Shown in pieces: positions 48,920-58,599 of a stretch of 64,000 bases of DNA. Origin of the DNA: JANSWY01 sp965267245 (GTDB taxonomy: Bacteria > Bacteroidota > Bacteroidia > Cytophagales > Cyclobacteriaceae); contig OZ253939.1 in assembly GCA_965267245.1 (NCBI GenBank), positions 5,146,001-5,210,000 on the forward strand. Reading direction: 5' to 3'. Position numbers and translations under genes: made by a program. The number at the start of each line of letters is the position of its first letter. The stretch's first letter is position 1. The notes under the pieces are model-generated. The model saw only the letters and a program-made list of their open reading frames with translations. It had not been told where the DNA came from and did not search any database.

Positions 48920-48990
48920 ATTGTTTCTAAAATTTTATCGTTGATCTACAGGATTCTACTCTTGAAAGTCTAATTTTGAGACTTATTTAG

Positions 48991-51474
48991 ATGGCAAAAA
49001 ATACATACAAAGCAAAAACAGGTAAGAAAAAGGACAAAGAAAGGAAAAGGATAAAAATTGAATTTTCATTTCTTAAGGACAGAAGGTTCCAGCTGGCTGT
49101 TGGAATATTTCTCCTGACCTCAGGTATCTTCCTATTGATCAGTTTCTTATCGTATCTATTTACAGGTAAAGCTGATCAAAGTGTTATTGAAGCACTTTCT
49201 TCATCTGATATCAAATCATCCGGACTTGAGTCTCAAAATTGGCTAGGGTTAATTGGTGCTTATGCATCCTACTATTTCATATTTAAATGGTTTGGAATAG
49301 CCTCATTTCTTATCCCACCATTTCTGATCATTTTGGGATTGAGAATTACTACTGAAAAAGAATTTATAAAAGTATCCAGAGTCTTTTATTTCTCGGCGTT
49401 CTTCCTTTTTTGGGTAAGTCTGCTGACAGGATATTTTTTACTTAACTCAGATCAGGTTTCTGAATGGGGATTTTTAAGCGGAGGAATTGGATTTGAATTT
49501 GCCATACTCAGTGAAAGTTTAATGGGGTGGGGGACTGTTCTATTACTGGTATTTTCACTTCTTGTATTTTCCATTTACTACTTTAATATCACCAGTTTAC
49601 TACACTTATCTTTTAACCTGCCGATACCATCCTTTGCCAGAACTGAGAAAACAGGAGACCATCAAAATGAGGAGGTACCAGATATTTCTTCTCTTATTGA
49701 AAATGTGAAGAAGGAGGTAGAAGAAGAAGACGCGATTAATCCCGAAGTAGAGGTCGAGACATGGACCGTAAAGAAATCTGAAAAGAAAGAAAAGGCTCTA
49801 AAAACCGAAGAAGAGGCAGACGGCCTGGTATTGGATATTGAAGATACCCTGAATAGCATTGATGAAACTCCGGTAGAACGTAAATCAACTGAGAAAAAGA
49901 TTCCAGAACCGGATTTCAAGATTAATAAGCCAGTTGAGGAAGTAATCAGTTCCGGTGATATGGAGCATTATGACCCCAAATTGGATTTACCTCAATATCA
50001 ATACCCAACTCCTGATCTTTTGAAGGAATATCCTGATAAAGGAGTTCGCGTTACTAAGGATGAATTGGAAGCCAATAAGGATAAGATCGTGGAGACATTG
50101 ATCAATTTCAAAATAGGTATTTCCAGCATTAAGGCGACTATTGGGCCGACGGTTACACTTTATGAGATTGTACCGGAAGCGGGTGTGAAGATATCTAAGA
50201 TCAAGAATCTGGAAGATGATATTGCATTGAGTCTTGCAGCTTTAGGAATTAGGATAATTGCCCCAATCCCTGGTAAAGGAACAATTGGTATTGAAGTTCC
50301 AAATAAAAACCGGGAAATGGTGGACATCAAATCTGTTTTGACCACCGAGAAGTTCATGAATTCTGACAAAGAACTGCCAGTGGTTTTTGGGAAAACTATT
50401 TCCAATGAGGTTTACATTACTGATCTGGCCAAGATGCCTCACCTCTTGATGGCAGGAGCAACAGGCCAAGGTAAATCAGTTGGTTTGAATGTGATTTTGA
50501 CTTCTTTAATCTATAAGAAGCATCCTTCTCAATTGAAGTTTGTACTTGTTGATCCTAAGAAAGTAGAATTAACCTTATTCAATAAAATAGAAAGACATTT
50601 TCTAGCCAAGTTGCCGGATAGTGAAGAAGCGATCATCACGGATACCAAGAAAGTGATTAATACCCTTAATTCACTTTGCATTGAAATGGATAACCGTTAT
50701 GACATGCTGAAAGATGCACAATGCAGAAACATTAAGGAGTACAACAAAAAATTTATCAATAGAAGGTTAAACCCACAGAAGGGGCATAAATACTTACCAT
50801 ACATTGTACTCGTAATTGATGAATTGGCAGATCTAATGATGACTGCCGGAAAAGAAATTGAAGCACCTATTGCGAGATTGGCACAACTGGCAAGGGCTAT
50901 TGGAATTCATCTGGTTGTAGCTACACAGCGACCATCAGTAAATGTGATTACCGGTGTAATCAAAGCAAACTTCCCAACGAGGATGTCCTTCAGAGTGACG
51001 TCAAAGATAGATTCCAGGACCATACTTGATTCCGGTGGAGCAGATCAGCTGATTGGGATGGGGGATATGCTTCTGAGTACAGGATCTGAGATGATCAGGT
51101 TGCAATGTGCTTTTGTAGATACACCTGAAGTAGAAGGAATTTGTGATTTTGTAGGTGAGCAAAGGGGATACGATAATGCCTATCAATTACCAGAATATGT
51201 AGGCGAGGATGGAGAAAGTGCTATTGGTGAAGTAGATTTATCAGACAGAGATGCTCTTTTTGATGATGCAGCCAGATTGATTGTGCTGCACCAGCAGGGA
51301 AGTACCTCCCTTATTCAAAGAAAATTGAAGTTAGGTTATAACAGGGCTGGGCGATTAATCGATCAGTTAGAAGCTGCAGGGATAGTAGGTCCATTTGAAG
51401 GAAGTAAAGCAAGAGAAGTTTTAATTCCTGATGAATACAGTTTGGAACAATTATTGAATGAGCTAAATAAATAG
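48991..51474 (+). CDS. ftsK: DNA translocase FtsK
   Basis: The product has 827 residues. Four membrane helices lie in the first 210, followed by a variable acidic linker (about 215-330) and the motor. The alpha/beta domains start near YPDKGVRVTKDELEANKD, Walker A is LLMAGATGQGKSVGLN, Walker B VIDELADLMMTAGKE, with LARAIGIHLVVATQRPSVNVI following. The C-terminal winged-helix gamma domain (LIVLHQQGSTSLIQRKL, LIDQLEAAGIVGP) recognises polarity sequences and activates XerCD. The xerD gene is 2 kb upstream. Confidence 0.96.
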   Translation: MAKNTYKAKTGKKKDKERKRIKIEFSFLKDRRFQLAVGIFLLTSGIFLLISFLSYLFTGKADQSVIEALSSSDIKSSGLESQNWLGLIGAYASYYFIFKWFGIASFLIPPFLIILGLRITTEKEFIKVSRVFYFSAFFLFWVSLLTGYFLLNSDQVSEWGFLSGGIGFEFAILSESLMGWGTVLLLVFSLLVFSIYYFNITSLLHLSFNLPIPSFARTEKTGDHQNEEVPDISSLIENVKKEVEEEDAINPEVEVETWTVKKSEKKEKALKTEEEADGLVLDIEDTLNSIDETPVERKSTEKKIPEPDFKINKPVEEVISSGDMEHYDPKLDLPQYQYPTPDLLKEYPDKGVRVTKDELEANKDKIVETLINFKIGISSIKATIGPTVTLYEIVPEAGVKISKIKNLEDDIALSLAALGIRIIAPIPGKGTIGIEVPNKNREMVDIKSVLTTEKFMNSDKELPVVFGKTISNEVYITDLAKMPHLLMAGATGQGKSVGLNVILTSLIYKKHPSQLKFVLVDPKKVELTLFNKIERHFLAKLPDSEEAIITDTKKVINTLNSLCIEMDNRYDMLKDAQCRNIKEYNKKFINRRLNPQKGHKYLPYIVLVIDELADLMMTAGKEIEAPIARLAQLARAIGIHLVVATQRPSVNVITGVIKANFPTRMSFRVTSKIDSRTILDSGGADQLIGMGDMLLSTGSEMIRLQCAFVDTPEVEGICDFVGEQRGYDNAYQLPEYVGEDGESAIGEVDLSDRDALFDDAARLIVLHQQGSTSLIQRKLKLGYNRAGRLIDQLEAAGIVGPFEGSKAREVLIPDEYSLEQLLNELNK

Positions 51475-51505
51475 TAATTTGAAAAAGAAATTAATTAGTA
51501 AGCAC

Positions 51506-52144
51506 ATGAGGCGATTTTATATTTTGGGACTGATATTAATGTCCTTTTGTTTCGATGGAGTTGCTCAATACGACCCACAGGCTAAAGAGATTCTGGATCG
51601 TGTAAGTAACAAGTATAGCAAAATGAATGCTTTCAAAGCGGATTTCAATTACAAGCTTGAAAATAAAGAGGCCGACATCAATGAAAAGATGAAAGGAACC
51701 ATTTATATCAAGGATGATCAGTTTAAACTAGAACTATTAAGCAAAATTATATTCTTTGATGGAGACCTTATTCGGGAGTATGACTCAGATTTCGAAGAAT
51801 ACACCATCCGTGAATATGATTCTGAAGAGGAAGAAATAAACCTTTCATCGGTAATGGATCTTTATAAAGATGGTTTTAAGTATTACGTAAGAGAACAAAA
51901 TGCTGATGGTTATGTAATTGAACTTCAGCCAGAGGATAGAACAAAATCATTTTTTAAAATACTGATGAATGTAGACACTAATTCCAACATTAAGTCATTC
52001 ACTTATTTTGAAAAAAATGGTAACCTGGTTACAACGGAGATCACAGGATTTAAAGAACTACCTTCACTTTCGAATAGCTTTTTTGATTTCTTTAAAGCTG
52101 GCCTGAATGTAGTGGATTCAGTAGATATGACAGACAGGTTTTAA
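51506..52144 (+). CDS. lolA: outer-membrane lipoprotein carrier protein LolA family
   Basis: The product is 212 residues from the ATG at 51506, giving the signal peptide MRRFYILGLILMSFCFDGVAQ. A TTG at 51479, four bases after ftsK, would add nine basic residues and is also possible. The mature domain opens YDPQAKEILDRVSNKYSKMNAFKADFNYKL and has MKGTIYIKDDQFKLEL and FFDGDLIREYDSDFEEYTI, the pattern of LolA. It carries lipoproteins across the periplasm. The close link to ftsK is common in this phylum. A terminator follows. Confidence 0.88.
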   Translation: MRRFYILGLILMSFCFDGVAQYDPQAKEILDRVSNKYSKMNAFKADFNYKLENKEADINEKMKGTIYIKDDQFKLELLSKIIFFDGDLIREYDSDFEEYTIREYDSEEEEINLSSVMDLYKDGFKYYVREQNADGYVIELQPEDRTKSFFKILMNVDTNSNIKSFTYFEKNGNLVTTEITGFKELPSLSNSFFDFFKAGLNVVDSVDMTDRF

Positions 52145-52167
52145 GAAAATGCAATTTAAAAAATAAG

Positions 52168-52195
52168 AAGCCTTGATTTATCGAGGCTTTTTTTA
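52168..52195 (+). terminator. terminator after lolA
   Basis: AAGCCTTGA (52168-52176) pairs with TCGAGGCTT (52181-52189) with one G-T pair and a 4-base loop, followed by a run of T. It lies 23 bases beyond the lolA stop and separates it from pyrF. Confidence 0.85.
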
Positions 52196-52269
52196 TGTGC
52201 CTGAGAAACTCATTAGGTGCATAATACAGCCAGATTTCCTATATTGCTCGTCCAAATTTTAATTAATAA

Positions 52270-53094
52270 ATGACGAGAGAAGCCCTCATCTCCCAAATTA
52301 AAGAAAAGGAAAGTTTTCTGTGCGTTGGACTTGATCCGGACATGGAGAGAATTCCAAAACACTTATTGGAATTAGATGACCCGATATTTGAATTCAACAA
52401 GCAAATTATTGATGCTACTAAGAAATATGCTGTAGCATACAAACCTAATATTGCATTTTATGAGGCACATGGCTTAAAAGGGTGGCAATCTCTAATCAAA
52501 ACGCTTGATTACATCCCAGAAGAAATATTCACAATTGCTGATGCCAAAAGAGGAGACATTGGAAATACTTCAAAAATGTATGGGAAGGCATTTTTTGAAG
52601 AAATGAATTTCGATAGCCTGACTGTCGCACCTTATATGGGTGAGGATTCAGTTACTCCTTACCTGGATTTTGAAGGTAAATGGGTGATTTTGTTAGGCGC
52701 TACCTCAAATCCGGGAGCGATGGATTTCCAGGACCTGATCCTGGAAGATAGTATGGAACACCTTTATGAGCATGTTGTGAAAACAAGTGCGCGATGGGGT
52801 ACAGAGGAGAACATGATGTACGTAATTGGAGCCACCAGACCAGAAATTCTGGTTACCATACGGTCAATGATTCCTAATCATTTTCTTTTAATACCAGGAG
52901 TAGGAGCGCAAGGAGGAAGTTTAAAGGCCGTTTGCAAATTTGGCATGAACAAAGATTGTGGACTTTTGGTAAACTCTTCAAGAGGAATCATCTATGCCGG
53001 TAAGGGTGAGGATTTTGCTGTGCATGCGTCTACCGCAGCATCGATCTTACAAGAAGAAATGGCAGCTGAATTAAGCAGCCATTCTATCGCCTGA
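52270..53094 (+). CDS. pyrF: orotidine 5'-phosphate decarboxylase
   Basis: The product has 274 residues, the longer type 2 form. FLCVGLDPDMERIPKHLLE is the N-terminal substrate loop, TIADAKRGDIGNTSKMYGKA the catalytic Asp-Lys motif, and LTVAPYMGEDSVTPYLDF and LIPGVGAQGGSLKAV the phosphate-binding part. It removes CO2 from OMP to give UMP. It has its own leader after the lolA terminator and is followed 41 bases later by the DUF2851 gene. Confidence 0.96.
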   Translation: MTREALISQIKEKESFLCVGLDPDMERIPKHLLELDDPIFEFNKQIIDATKKYAVAYKPNIAFYEAHGLKGWQSLIKTLDYIPEEIFTIADAKRGDIGNTSKMYGKAFFEEMNFDSLTVAPYMGEDSVTPYLDFEGKWVILLGATSNPGAMDFQDLILEDSMEHLYEHVVKTSARWGTEENMMYVIGATRPEILVTIRSMIPNHFLLIPGVGAQGGSLKAVCKFGMNKDCGLLVNSSRGIIYAGKGEDFAVHASTAASILQEEMAAELSSHSIA

Positions 53095-53135
53095 TAGATC
53101 AGAATTAATTATATTCTGATTTCATTGAGTAAACC

Positions 53136-54410
53136 ATGCAGGAAGCATTTCTTCATTTTATATGGAAGTTTCAATACTTCAACCATCAACTACTTGAAAC
53201 TACTGAAAAAGAAGCAGTAACTGTACTAAAACAGGGTTTTCATAATCATAATGCAGGACCGGATTTCCTTGAAGGTAAAGTGAAAATTGGAGATATAGAA
53301 TGGTCTGGTTCAATTGAGATCCATGTAAAATCTTCCGATTGGATACTGCATAAGCATCAGGATGATTCAGCCTATAATAATGTAGTTCTACATGTGGTTT
53401 GGACTGATGATCTTAGAAACAAGACTGGTCAACTGGCCAATCTTCCTACTTTGGAATTGAAGAACAGGGTTGATTTAGAACTAGTACAGCAATATGACAA
53501 GCTCCTTACTGAGAAAAAATTAGCCTGTGGAGAGATGCTGCAATCAGTTTCAACCCTAAAAATGTACGATATGCTAGACAAGGCAGTAGCAAGTCGATTG
53601 GAAAAGAAATCAGACCTGGTGCTGCAACTGCTTGAGAAGTACAAAGGAGATTGGGAAGAAGTTGTATATGTGATGCTCACCAGAAACTTTGGTTTTAAGG
53701 TAAATGATATGGCCTTCACTGACTTAGCTGAAGTATTACCCTGGAGAATACTAAGAAAACACCTGGGTGATATATTTCATTTAGAGGCACTCTTATTTGG
53801 TCAGGCAGGTTTTTTAGAAGGTGCAGAGGGTGATGATTATTATCTTCAACTCAGAAGAGAGTATGATTATTTGAAACACAAGTATGGATTAAGAAATCCA
53901 TTACAAAAGCACCAGTGGAAATTTCTCAGAACACGACCAGCTAATTTTCCTTCATTCAGAATAGCTCAGCTGGCATCATTTTCATCTAATTTTCATGGAC
54001 TTCTTGAAACAGTTCTTACTGGAGAAATAAAGTCCCTAACTGAATTATCTATTCAGCAGTCTTCATATTGGAAGACCCATTTTGATTTTGGGAAAGAGAT
54101 CAAGACTAAGAACCAGGGATTGGGTGTGTCTGCTCTTCAGAATATCCTGATCAACACGTTTGCACCTGTTCTTGCGGCATATTCACGAAACACTGGTGAC
54201 ATGAAGTCAATGGAGAGAGCATTGAGTTTGCTGGAGTCACTTCCACCAGAGGACAATAAGATTACAAGAATCTGGGGTAAATATGGGAAAAAGGCTAACA
54301 GTGCCTTTGATTCACAAGGGTATATCATGCAATACAATACAATGTGTTTAAATAAACAATGTGCTTCCTGTTCAATTGGTGTAGAACTTTTAACGAGATC
54401 AAATGTTTAG
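53136..54410 (+). CDS. DUF2851 family protein
   Basis: The product has 424 residues and no signal peptide. The opening MQEAFLHFIWKFQYFNHQLL and the segment GPDFLEGKVKIGDIEWSGSIEIHVKSSDW are diagnostic of this Bacteroidota family. The C-terminus has CLNKQCASCSIGVELL, a short cysteine cluster. The fold is unknown; the N-terminal segment recalls a nuclease-like core with conserved Asp and Glu. That is only a resemblance. It overlaps the membrane protein gene by eight bases. Confidence 0.88.
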   Translation: MQEAFLHFIWKFQYFNHQLLETTEKEAVTVLKQGFHNHNAGPDFLEGKVKIGDIEWSGSIEIHVKSSDWILHKHQDDSAYNNVVLHVVWTDDLRNKTGQLANLPTLELKNRVDLELVQQYDKLLTEKKLACGEMLQSVSTLKMYDMLDKAVASRLEKKSDLVLQLLEKYKGDWEEVVYVMLTRNFGFKVNDMAFTDLAEVLPWRILRKHLGDIFHLEALLFGQAGFLEGAEGDDYYLQLRREYDYLKHKYGLRNPLQKHQWKFLRTRPANFPSFRIAQLASFSSNFHGLLETVLTGEIKSLTELSIQQSSYWKTHFDFGKEIKTKNQGLGVSALQNILINTFAPVLAAYSRNTGDMKSMERALSLLESLPPEDNKITRIWGKYGKKANSAFDSQGYIMQYNTMCLNKQCASCSIGVELLTRSNV

Positions 54411-55626
54411 TCACCTTGACAGACACCCGGGGTTGCTAATTGCAATAGGAATTACTGCTAAAATTGCTGGCGCTTTAGTAATGAGCTACTTCTACCTTGT
54501 CCATCAAAATGGAGGGGACACCTGGAATTACTTTCAGGAAGGAATGAGGTTGAGGGAACTTTTCTTGAATGACTTTGACCAGTTTTGGTATTTCTTTCTT
54601 GATTCAAGGGAATCGGCATCAGGGGTGTTCTATAATGAGCCCAGGGCATTGTTCTTCAGCAAAATAATTGGTTTATTACTAATTCCCCTTATGGGAAATT
54701 ATTGGTTGCTTACATTGACTTTCGCGGTAATTTCATTTCTTGCTTCCTGGAAATTGTACCTAAGGTTAAAAGAACTATTTGGGAATTGGGGAGTGTGGTA
54801 TGGGTCACTTATGCTTTTTCCTAGTTTCTTGTTTTGGACCTCTGGTATTCAAAAAGAAACTGTAGTTATGATATGTGTGTCAGGTTTACTGGTGATTGGC
54901 CTTAAAGTTTATGAGACAATATACCGCTTTAGGCTGTTTGATGCTTTCATTGCTGTCGTTTTACTGCTACTCCTAATGAATTTGAAGTATTATGTAGCAG
55001 CTGTATTTTTACCTGTTTTTGCAGGAATGATATTGATTAAGCTATTCGCTGATAAGCTTGGGCTGAGTTCAAAAAAGAGGCAATTATTGTTTTTGGGAAC
55101 TGTTGTAGTAGTGATGGGGCTGATAACATCACTCTTGGATTACAACATTATGTTTTCCCGAATTCTTGACAGAATGGTGATCACCCATGACCTGCTTTAT
55201 AAACTATCGTCTCCAGAATCCAGGATTGAATATAGTAATTTGGAACCTTCCATTAGGTCTTTTTTATGGAATAGCCCATTAGCGCTATTATCAGGCTTAT
55301 TTCGTCCATTGCCCTGGGAAACCAATTCCATTTTTGCGGTTATTGCCAGCATTGAGAATATGATAATATTTTTGCTGACCATCATAGCAATAGGATTGGT
55401 TATTTGGAAAAAGGAGAGTCCCGGAATACTCGCGATTTGCATTATTGTCTACACAGTTATAATCGCAACAATGGTAACTCTTACCACACCAAATTTTGGA
55501 ACACTTTCACGTTATAAGACTGTTTGGACGCCTTTTTTGTTGATGCTTGATCTTTACGTTTGTATGAGATTATTTGGGCCCTCCTTCAAAGGTAATGGCG
55601 AAAGTGATATTGTGCGCCACGACTGA
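54403..55626 (+). CDS. multi-pass membrane protein, unknown (glycosyltransferase-like topology)
   Basis: The product has 407 residues and about ten membrane helices. Near the N-terminus QNGGDTWNYFQEGMRLRELF and DQFWYFFLDSRESASGVFYNE could be an extracytoplasmic loop with the acidic residues seen in GT-C transferases. PSFLFWTSGIQKETVVMIC lies in a central helix pair. No GT motif is complete, so I do not assign an activity. The end overlaps the antisense porT gene by 57 bases. Confidence 0.75.
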   Translation: MFSHLDRHPGLLIAIGITAKIAGALVMSYFYLVHQNGGDTWNYFQEGMRLRELFLNDFDQFWYFFLDSRESASGVFYNEPRALFFSKIIGLLLIPLMGNYWLLTLTFAVISFLASWKLYLRLKELFGNWGVWYGSLMLFPSFLFWTSGIQKETVVMICVSGLLVIGLKVYETIYRFRLFDAFIAVVLLLLLMNLKYYVAAVFLPVFAGMILIKLFADKLGLSSKKRQLLFLGTVVVVMGLITSLLDYNIMFSRILDRMVITHDLLYKLSSPESRIEYSNLEPSIRSFLWNSPLALLSGLFRPLPWETNSIFAVIASIENMIIFLLTIIAIGLVIWKKESPGILAICIIVYTVIIATMVTLTTPNFGTLSRYKTVWTPFLLMLDLYVCMRLFGPSFKGNGESDIVRHD

Positions 55627-56316
55627 TGAAAGCCCAACATTATATTCGTTAATGTCTTGTTGTAAAAGATTAGTGAAACTGTACGCGTATTTCACTTCTG
55701 GAGAGAATTTGAACAGAGGATAGTACATGTCCAGTCCAAGCCCTATCTCCATTGCCAAATTGAAACCTTTGGTTTCCAGTGTTTCAGTGCTATTTTCTTC
55801 ATCACCCTTCGCGGAAGCTTCAAAAGATGGATTGATTCCGCCCAGCATATAAACACCGATATTTCCTCTTCTTTGGGATTTGTACTTCAGGTAAATTGGA
55901 ATCTCCACCATTGTAGGATCCTTTAAAATACTGACAGGATCAGCATTGGTAAATCTATAGACGAGCTCATGTTGATAGAACCCAAATGTTACGCTTGCCC
56001 TAACGTCCAGGTATTGGAAAATATGGAAGTTAGAGATAAACCCAAGTTTAAAGCCGGGAAGCCTGCTAGGTACAATCGAATGGACTGAATCTTGACCGGG
56101 TTGAGTAAACGTTTCGCTGTATTTTATCTGGTAGTTGGAGGTATGTAGACCTATTAGGAAACCATAATGAATGAACTGATCATCATAAAATGGAAGATTT
56201 TCCTTCTGGTTTCTTTGGGCCAATAAATCACTTGAAACTAGCAGTATTCCAATTATGATCAGGCTTATTTTATTCCTGTGTAAATTGAACTTATGCCAAA
56301 CGTTAACTTCTTGCAT
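55570..56316 (-). CDS. porT: PorT-like type IX secretion protein
   Basis: The product has 248 residues. A signal peptide region (about 15-33, ending SSDLLAQ) precedes an outer-membrane-type barrel: GFLIGLHTSNYQIKYSETF, FKLGFISNFHIFQYLDVRAS, IPIYLKYKSQRRGNIGVYML, FNLAMEIGLGLDMYYPLFKFSPEVKYAYS. PorT (SprT in gliding species) is required for type IX secretion. The link to ubiE and the overlap with it by 52 bases on the same strand is the known synteny in this phylum. Other T9SS genes are not in this window. Confidence 0.85.
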   Translation of the reverse strand: MQEVNVWHKFNLHRNKISLIIIGILLVSSDLLAQRNQKENLPFYDDQFIHYGFLIGLHTSNYQIKYSETFTQPGQDSVHSIVPSRLPGFKLGFISNFHIFQYLDVRASVTFGFYQHELVYRFTNADPVSILKDPTMVEIPIYLKYKSQRRGNIGVYMLGGINPSFEASAKGDEENSTETLETKGFNLAMEIGLGLDMYYPLFKFSPEVKYAYSFTNLLQQDINEYNVGLSSVVAHNITFAITFEGGPK

Positions 56317-56987
56317 GCTGTGTCTTGATAACCTATTTGATCAAGTATTTCAGTGAAGGCTTTTCCATTAGGAAATTCCCTAACTGAATCAGGCAAATAT
56401 GTGTAAGCTGCTTGATCTTTGGAAACTAAACGTCCTATTTTAGGTAATATTGAACTGAAATAAAAATTATAGAGCTGCTTGAACGGAGTTCTTTCAGGTT
56501 TACTGAATTCAAGGATAACTACTTTTCCACCTGGTCTTAATACCCGATGCATGTCTGTAAGTCCTTTTCTAAGGTCTTCGAAATTTCTAACACCGAATGC
56601 GACAATAACAGCATCAAAAGAATTATCATCAAATTGGAGCCCCTCACTATCACCATGCAATAGCTCAATTATATGGTCAAGCTTTTTCTCTTTCAGTTTT
56701 TTTCGCCCCACCTCCAGCATTCCATCGGAGATATCTACACCAATGACTTTATCTGGATTTAATCGAAGTGCTTCAATGGCAAAGTCACCTGTGCCGGTAG
56801 CAATGTCTAAAATCTCTTTCGGTTGAAGCTTTTTGAGTTGTTTGATTGCTTTCTTTCTCCACAGAATATCTATCCCCAGAGATAAGAAATGATTCAGAAA
56901 ATCGTATTTACGGCTAATGTTATTAAACATCTCCGCTACTTGTTCTTTCTTACCTGTTTTTTGCTCTTTATAAGGTACTACCGCCAT
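56265..56987 (-). CDS. ubiE: bifunctional demethylmenaquinone/2-polyprenyl-benzoquinol methyltransferase
   Basis: The product has 240 residues. SAM motif I is LDIATGTGDFAIEALRL, and MFNNISRKYDFLNHFLSLGIDILWRKKAI and VVIVAFGVRNFEDLRKGL are the UbiE/MenG signatures. GGKVVILEFSKPERTPFKQLYNFYF follows. In a menaquinone-using bacterium it methylates demethylmenaquinone in the last step. It runs into porT with a shared 52 bases, suggesting translational coupling. Confidence 0.95.
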   Translation of the reverse strand: MAVVPYKEQKTGKKEQVAEMFNNISRKYDFLNHFLSLGIDILWRKKAIKQLKKLQPKEILDIATGTGDFAIEALRLNPDKVIGVDISDGMLEVGRKKLKEKKLDHIIELLHGDSEGLQFDDNSFDAVIVAFGVRNFEDLRKGLTDMHRVLRPGGKVVILEFSKPERTPFKQLYNFYFSSILPKIGRLVSKDQAAYTYLPDSVREFPNGKAFTEILDQIGYQDTACKKLTFGISSIYTGIK

Positions 56988-57072
56988 GTCTACATCTTTC
57001 CACTTGCAATATTAAGTACATAACAGCAGCTTATTGCAATTGTTAGAATTTAAATAGTCGTAAATTCGCACA

Positions 57073-57678
57073 ATGATCATTAAAAAGGCACAATTTATTC
57101 AGAGCAACACAGATTTTAAGAAATGTCCACAAACTGATTTACCAGAATATGCATTTATCGGGAGGTCTAATGTGGGTAAATCTTCATTGATCAACATGCT
57201 CACCAATCATTCCAAACTTGCAAAAACCTCTTCAAAACCAGGTAAAACACAGTTAATCAATCATTTTCTCATCAATGAAGATTGGTATTTAGTAGACTTA
57301 CCCGGATATGGATATGCTAAAGTCAGCAAAACAGATCGAGAAAAGTGGGGTAATATGATTTTCGATTACATTACTAAAAGAGAGAACTTATATAACCTTT
57401 TCGTACTGGTTGACTCCAGATTAAAACCGCAACCAATTGATATTGAATTTGTGAATTGGTTGGGTGAGAATCAGATTCCTTTTAATGTAGTATTCACTAA
57501 GGCTGATAAATTGTCTAAAAATAAGGTAGCAGCCAATGTAGCAGCGTTCAAGCGGGAAATGATGAAGGTCTGGGAGGAATTGCCACAAATGTTTACAACA
57601 TCTTCTGTCAAGAAGGATGGAAAAGAAGCCCTACTGGGGTATATTCAGCATTTGAATGAACAAATCACTAAAAATTAA
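57073..57678 (+). CDS. engB: ribosome biogenesis GTP-binding protein YsxC/EngB
   Basis: The product has 201 residues. GTPase motifs are G1 IGRSNVGKSSLINML, G2 near KTSSKPGKTQLINHF, G3 VDLPGYGYAKVS, G4 VFTKADKLSKNK and G5 near TSSVKKDG. The enzyme acts in assembly of the large ribosomal subunit. The gene is divergent from ubiE with 85 bases between. The next gene starts 67 bases later. Confidence 0.97.
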   Translation: MIIKKAQFIQSNTDFKKCPQTDLPEYAFIGRSNVGKSSLINMLTNHSKLAKTSSKPGKTQLINHFLINEDWYLVDLPGYGYAKVSKTDREKWGNMIFDYITKRENLYNLFVLVDSRLKPQPIDIEFVNWLGENQIPFNVVFTKADKLSKNKVAANVAAFKREMMKVWEELPQMFTTSSVKKDGKEALLGYIQHLNEQITKN

Positions 57679-57745
57679 CATGACCCTAACATTAGTGATT
57701 TATTCCATTATTTTTGCGTCAAATTAATCGAATAGGAAAATAGTT

Positions 57746-58222
57746 ATGGAGTTTAGTGAAATTGCGTCTGTATCAGGTAAAGGTGGATTGTTTAAAGTAT
57801 TAAAACCAACCAGAACCGGAGTGATTTTGGAGTCATTGGATGCAGCCAAAAAGAAATTGGTGGCCAATATGCATTCCAAAGTTTCAATCCTGTCGGAAAT
57901 TTCAATTTATACTACAGATGCTGAAGGTGCTCAACCTTTGGAAGACGTAATGAAAAAGATACATGCTGAGTTCAATGGTGACACAGATCTTACCGGTAAT
58001 TCAGACCCTGAAGAGCTGAAATCCTTTATGAAGTTCATTCTTCCCGAATACGACGAAGAGCGTGTTTATGTATCTGATATAAAGAAAGTTGTGAATTGGT
58101 ACAACAAACTTTCAGCGGATTTCCCGGAAGTATTTGAGGCAAAAGAAGATGCTACTCCTGAGAAAGAAGAAGTTGCAGAAAAGCCAAAAAAGAAAGAAGC
58201 GAAGAAACCGGCTAAAAAATAA
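57746..58222 (+). CDS. DUF5606 family protein
   Basis: The product has 158 residues. The core is about 1-130: EFSEIASVSGKGGLFKVLKPTR, GVILESLDAAKKKLVANMH, KVSILSEISIYTT, FMKFILPEYDEERVYVSDIKKV. This family is confined to Bacteroidota and has no known function. A lysine- and glutamate-rich tail follows (EEVAEKPKKKEAKKPAKK). It precedes the next gene by two bases. Confidence 0.9.
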   Translation: MEFSEIASVSGKGGLFKVLKPTRTGVILESLDAAKKKLVANMHSKVSILSEISIYTTDAEGAQPLEDVMKKIHAEFNGDTDLTGNSDPEELKSFMKFILPEYDEERVYVSDIKKVVNWYNKLSADFPEVFEAKEDATPEKEEVAEKPKKKEAKKPAKK

Positions 58223-58224
58223 AT

Positions 58225-58545
58225 TTGGCAACACTCAAGCCTTATATTGATATCCTAGAGAAGGATCTCCAACTAGAACCAAAATCTTTTGACGAGTTAC
58301 CAGCCCGAAATGATCCTATGGAAGGCTTGAAGCTTAGATTGAGCGGCATAATTGCCTATTTACTGGAAAAGGATTTTGGAAGATTGCTGCAGGCAATGTA
58401 CAGGATTGATATTCCGGAGGAAGATTTTAAGCGAATCCTTGAATTAACAGAGCCGGATCAATTAGCCGATGCATTGGCTCAACGTGTCCTTGATAGGACC
58501 ATCCAAAAAGTAGCTATACGGGAGAAGTACAAAAACGAATCGTGA
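58225..58545 (+). CDS. conserved small protein, unknown
   Basis: The product has 106 residues, read from a TTG at 58225, two bases after the DUF5606 stop; no ATG is nearby. It is helical and mixed-charge: IDILEKDLQLEPKSFDELPARND, GIIAYLLEKDFGRLLQAMYRIDI, DFKRILELTEPDQLADALAQRVLDRTIQ. The tight spacing suggests translational coupling to the DUF5606 protein. I have no family name for it. Confidence 0.7.
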   Translation: MATLKPYIDILEKDLQLEPKSFDELPARNDPMEGLKLRLSGIIAYLLEKDFGRLLQAMYRIDIPEEDFKRILELTEPDQLADALAQRVLDRTIQKVAIREKYKNES

Positions 58546-58599
58546 GCATTTAAACATGAAGTAACCTAGGTTGGTCTGATTCTTGATTGTTAATCATTC

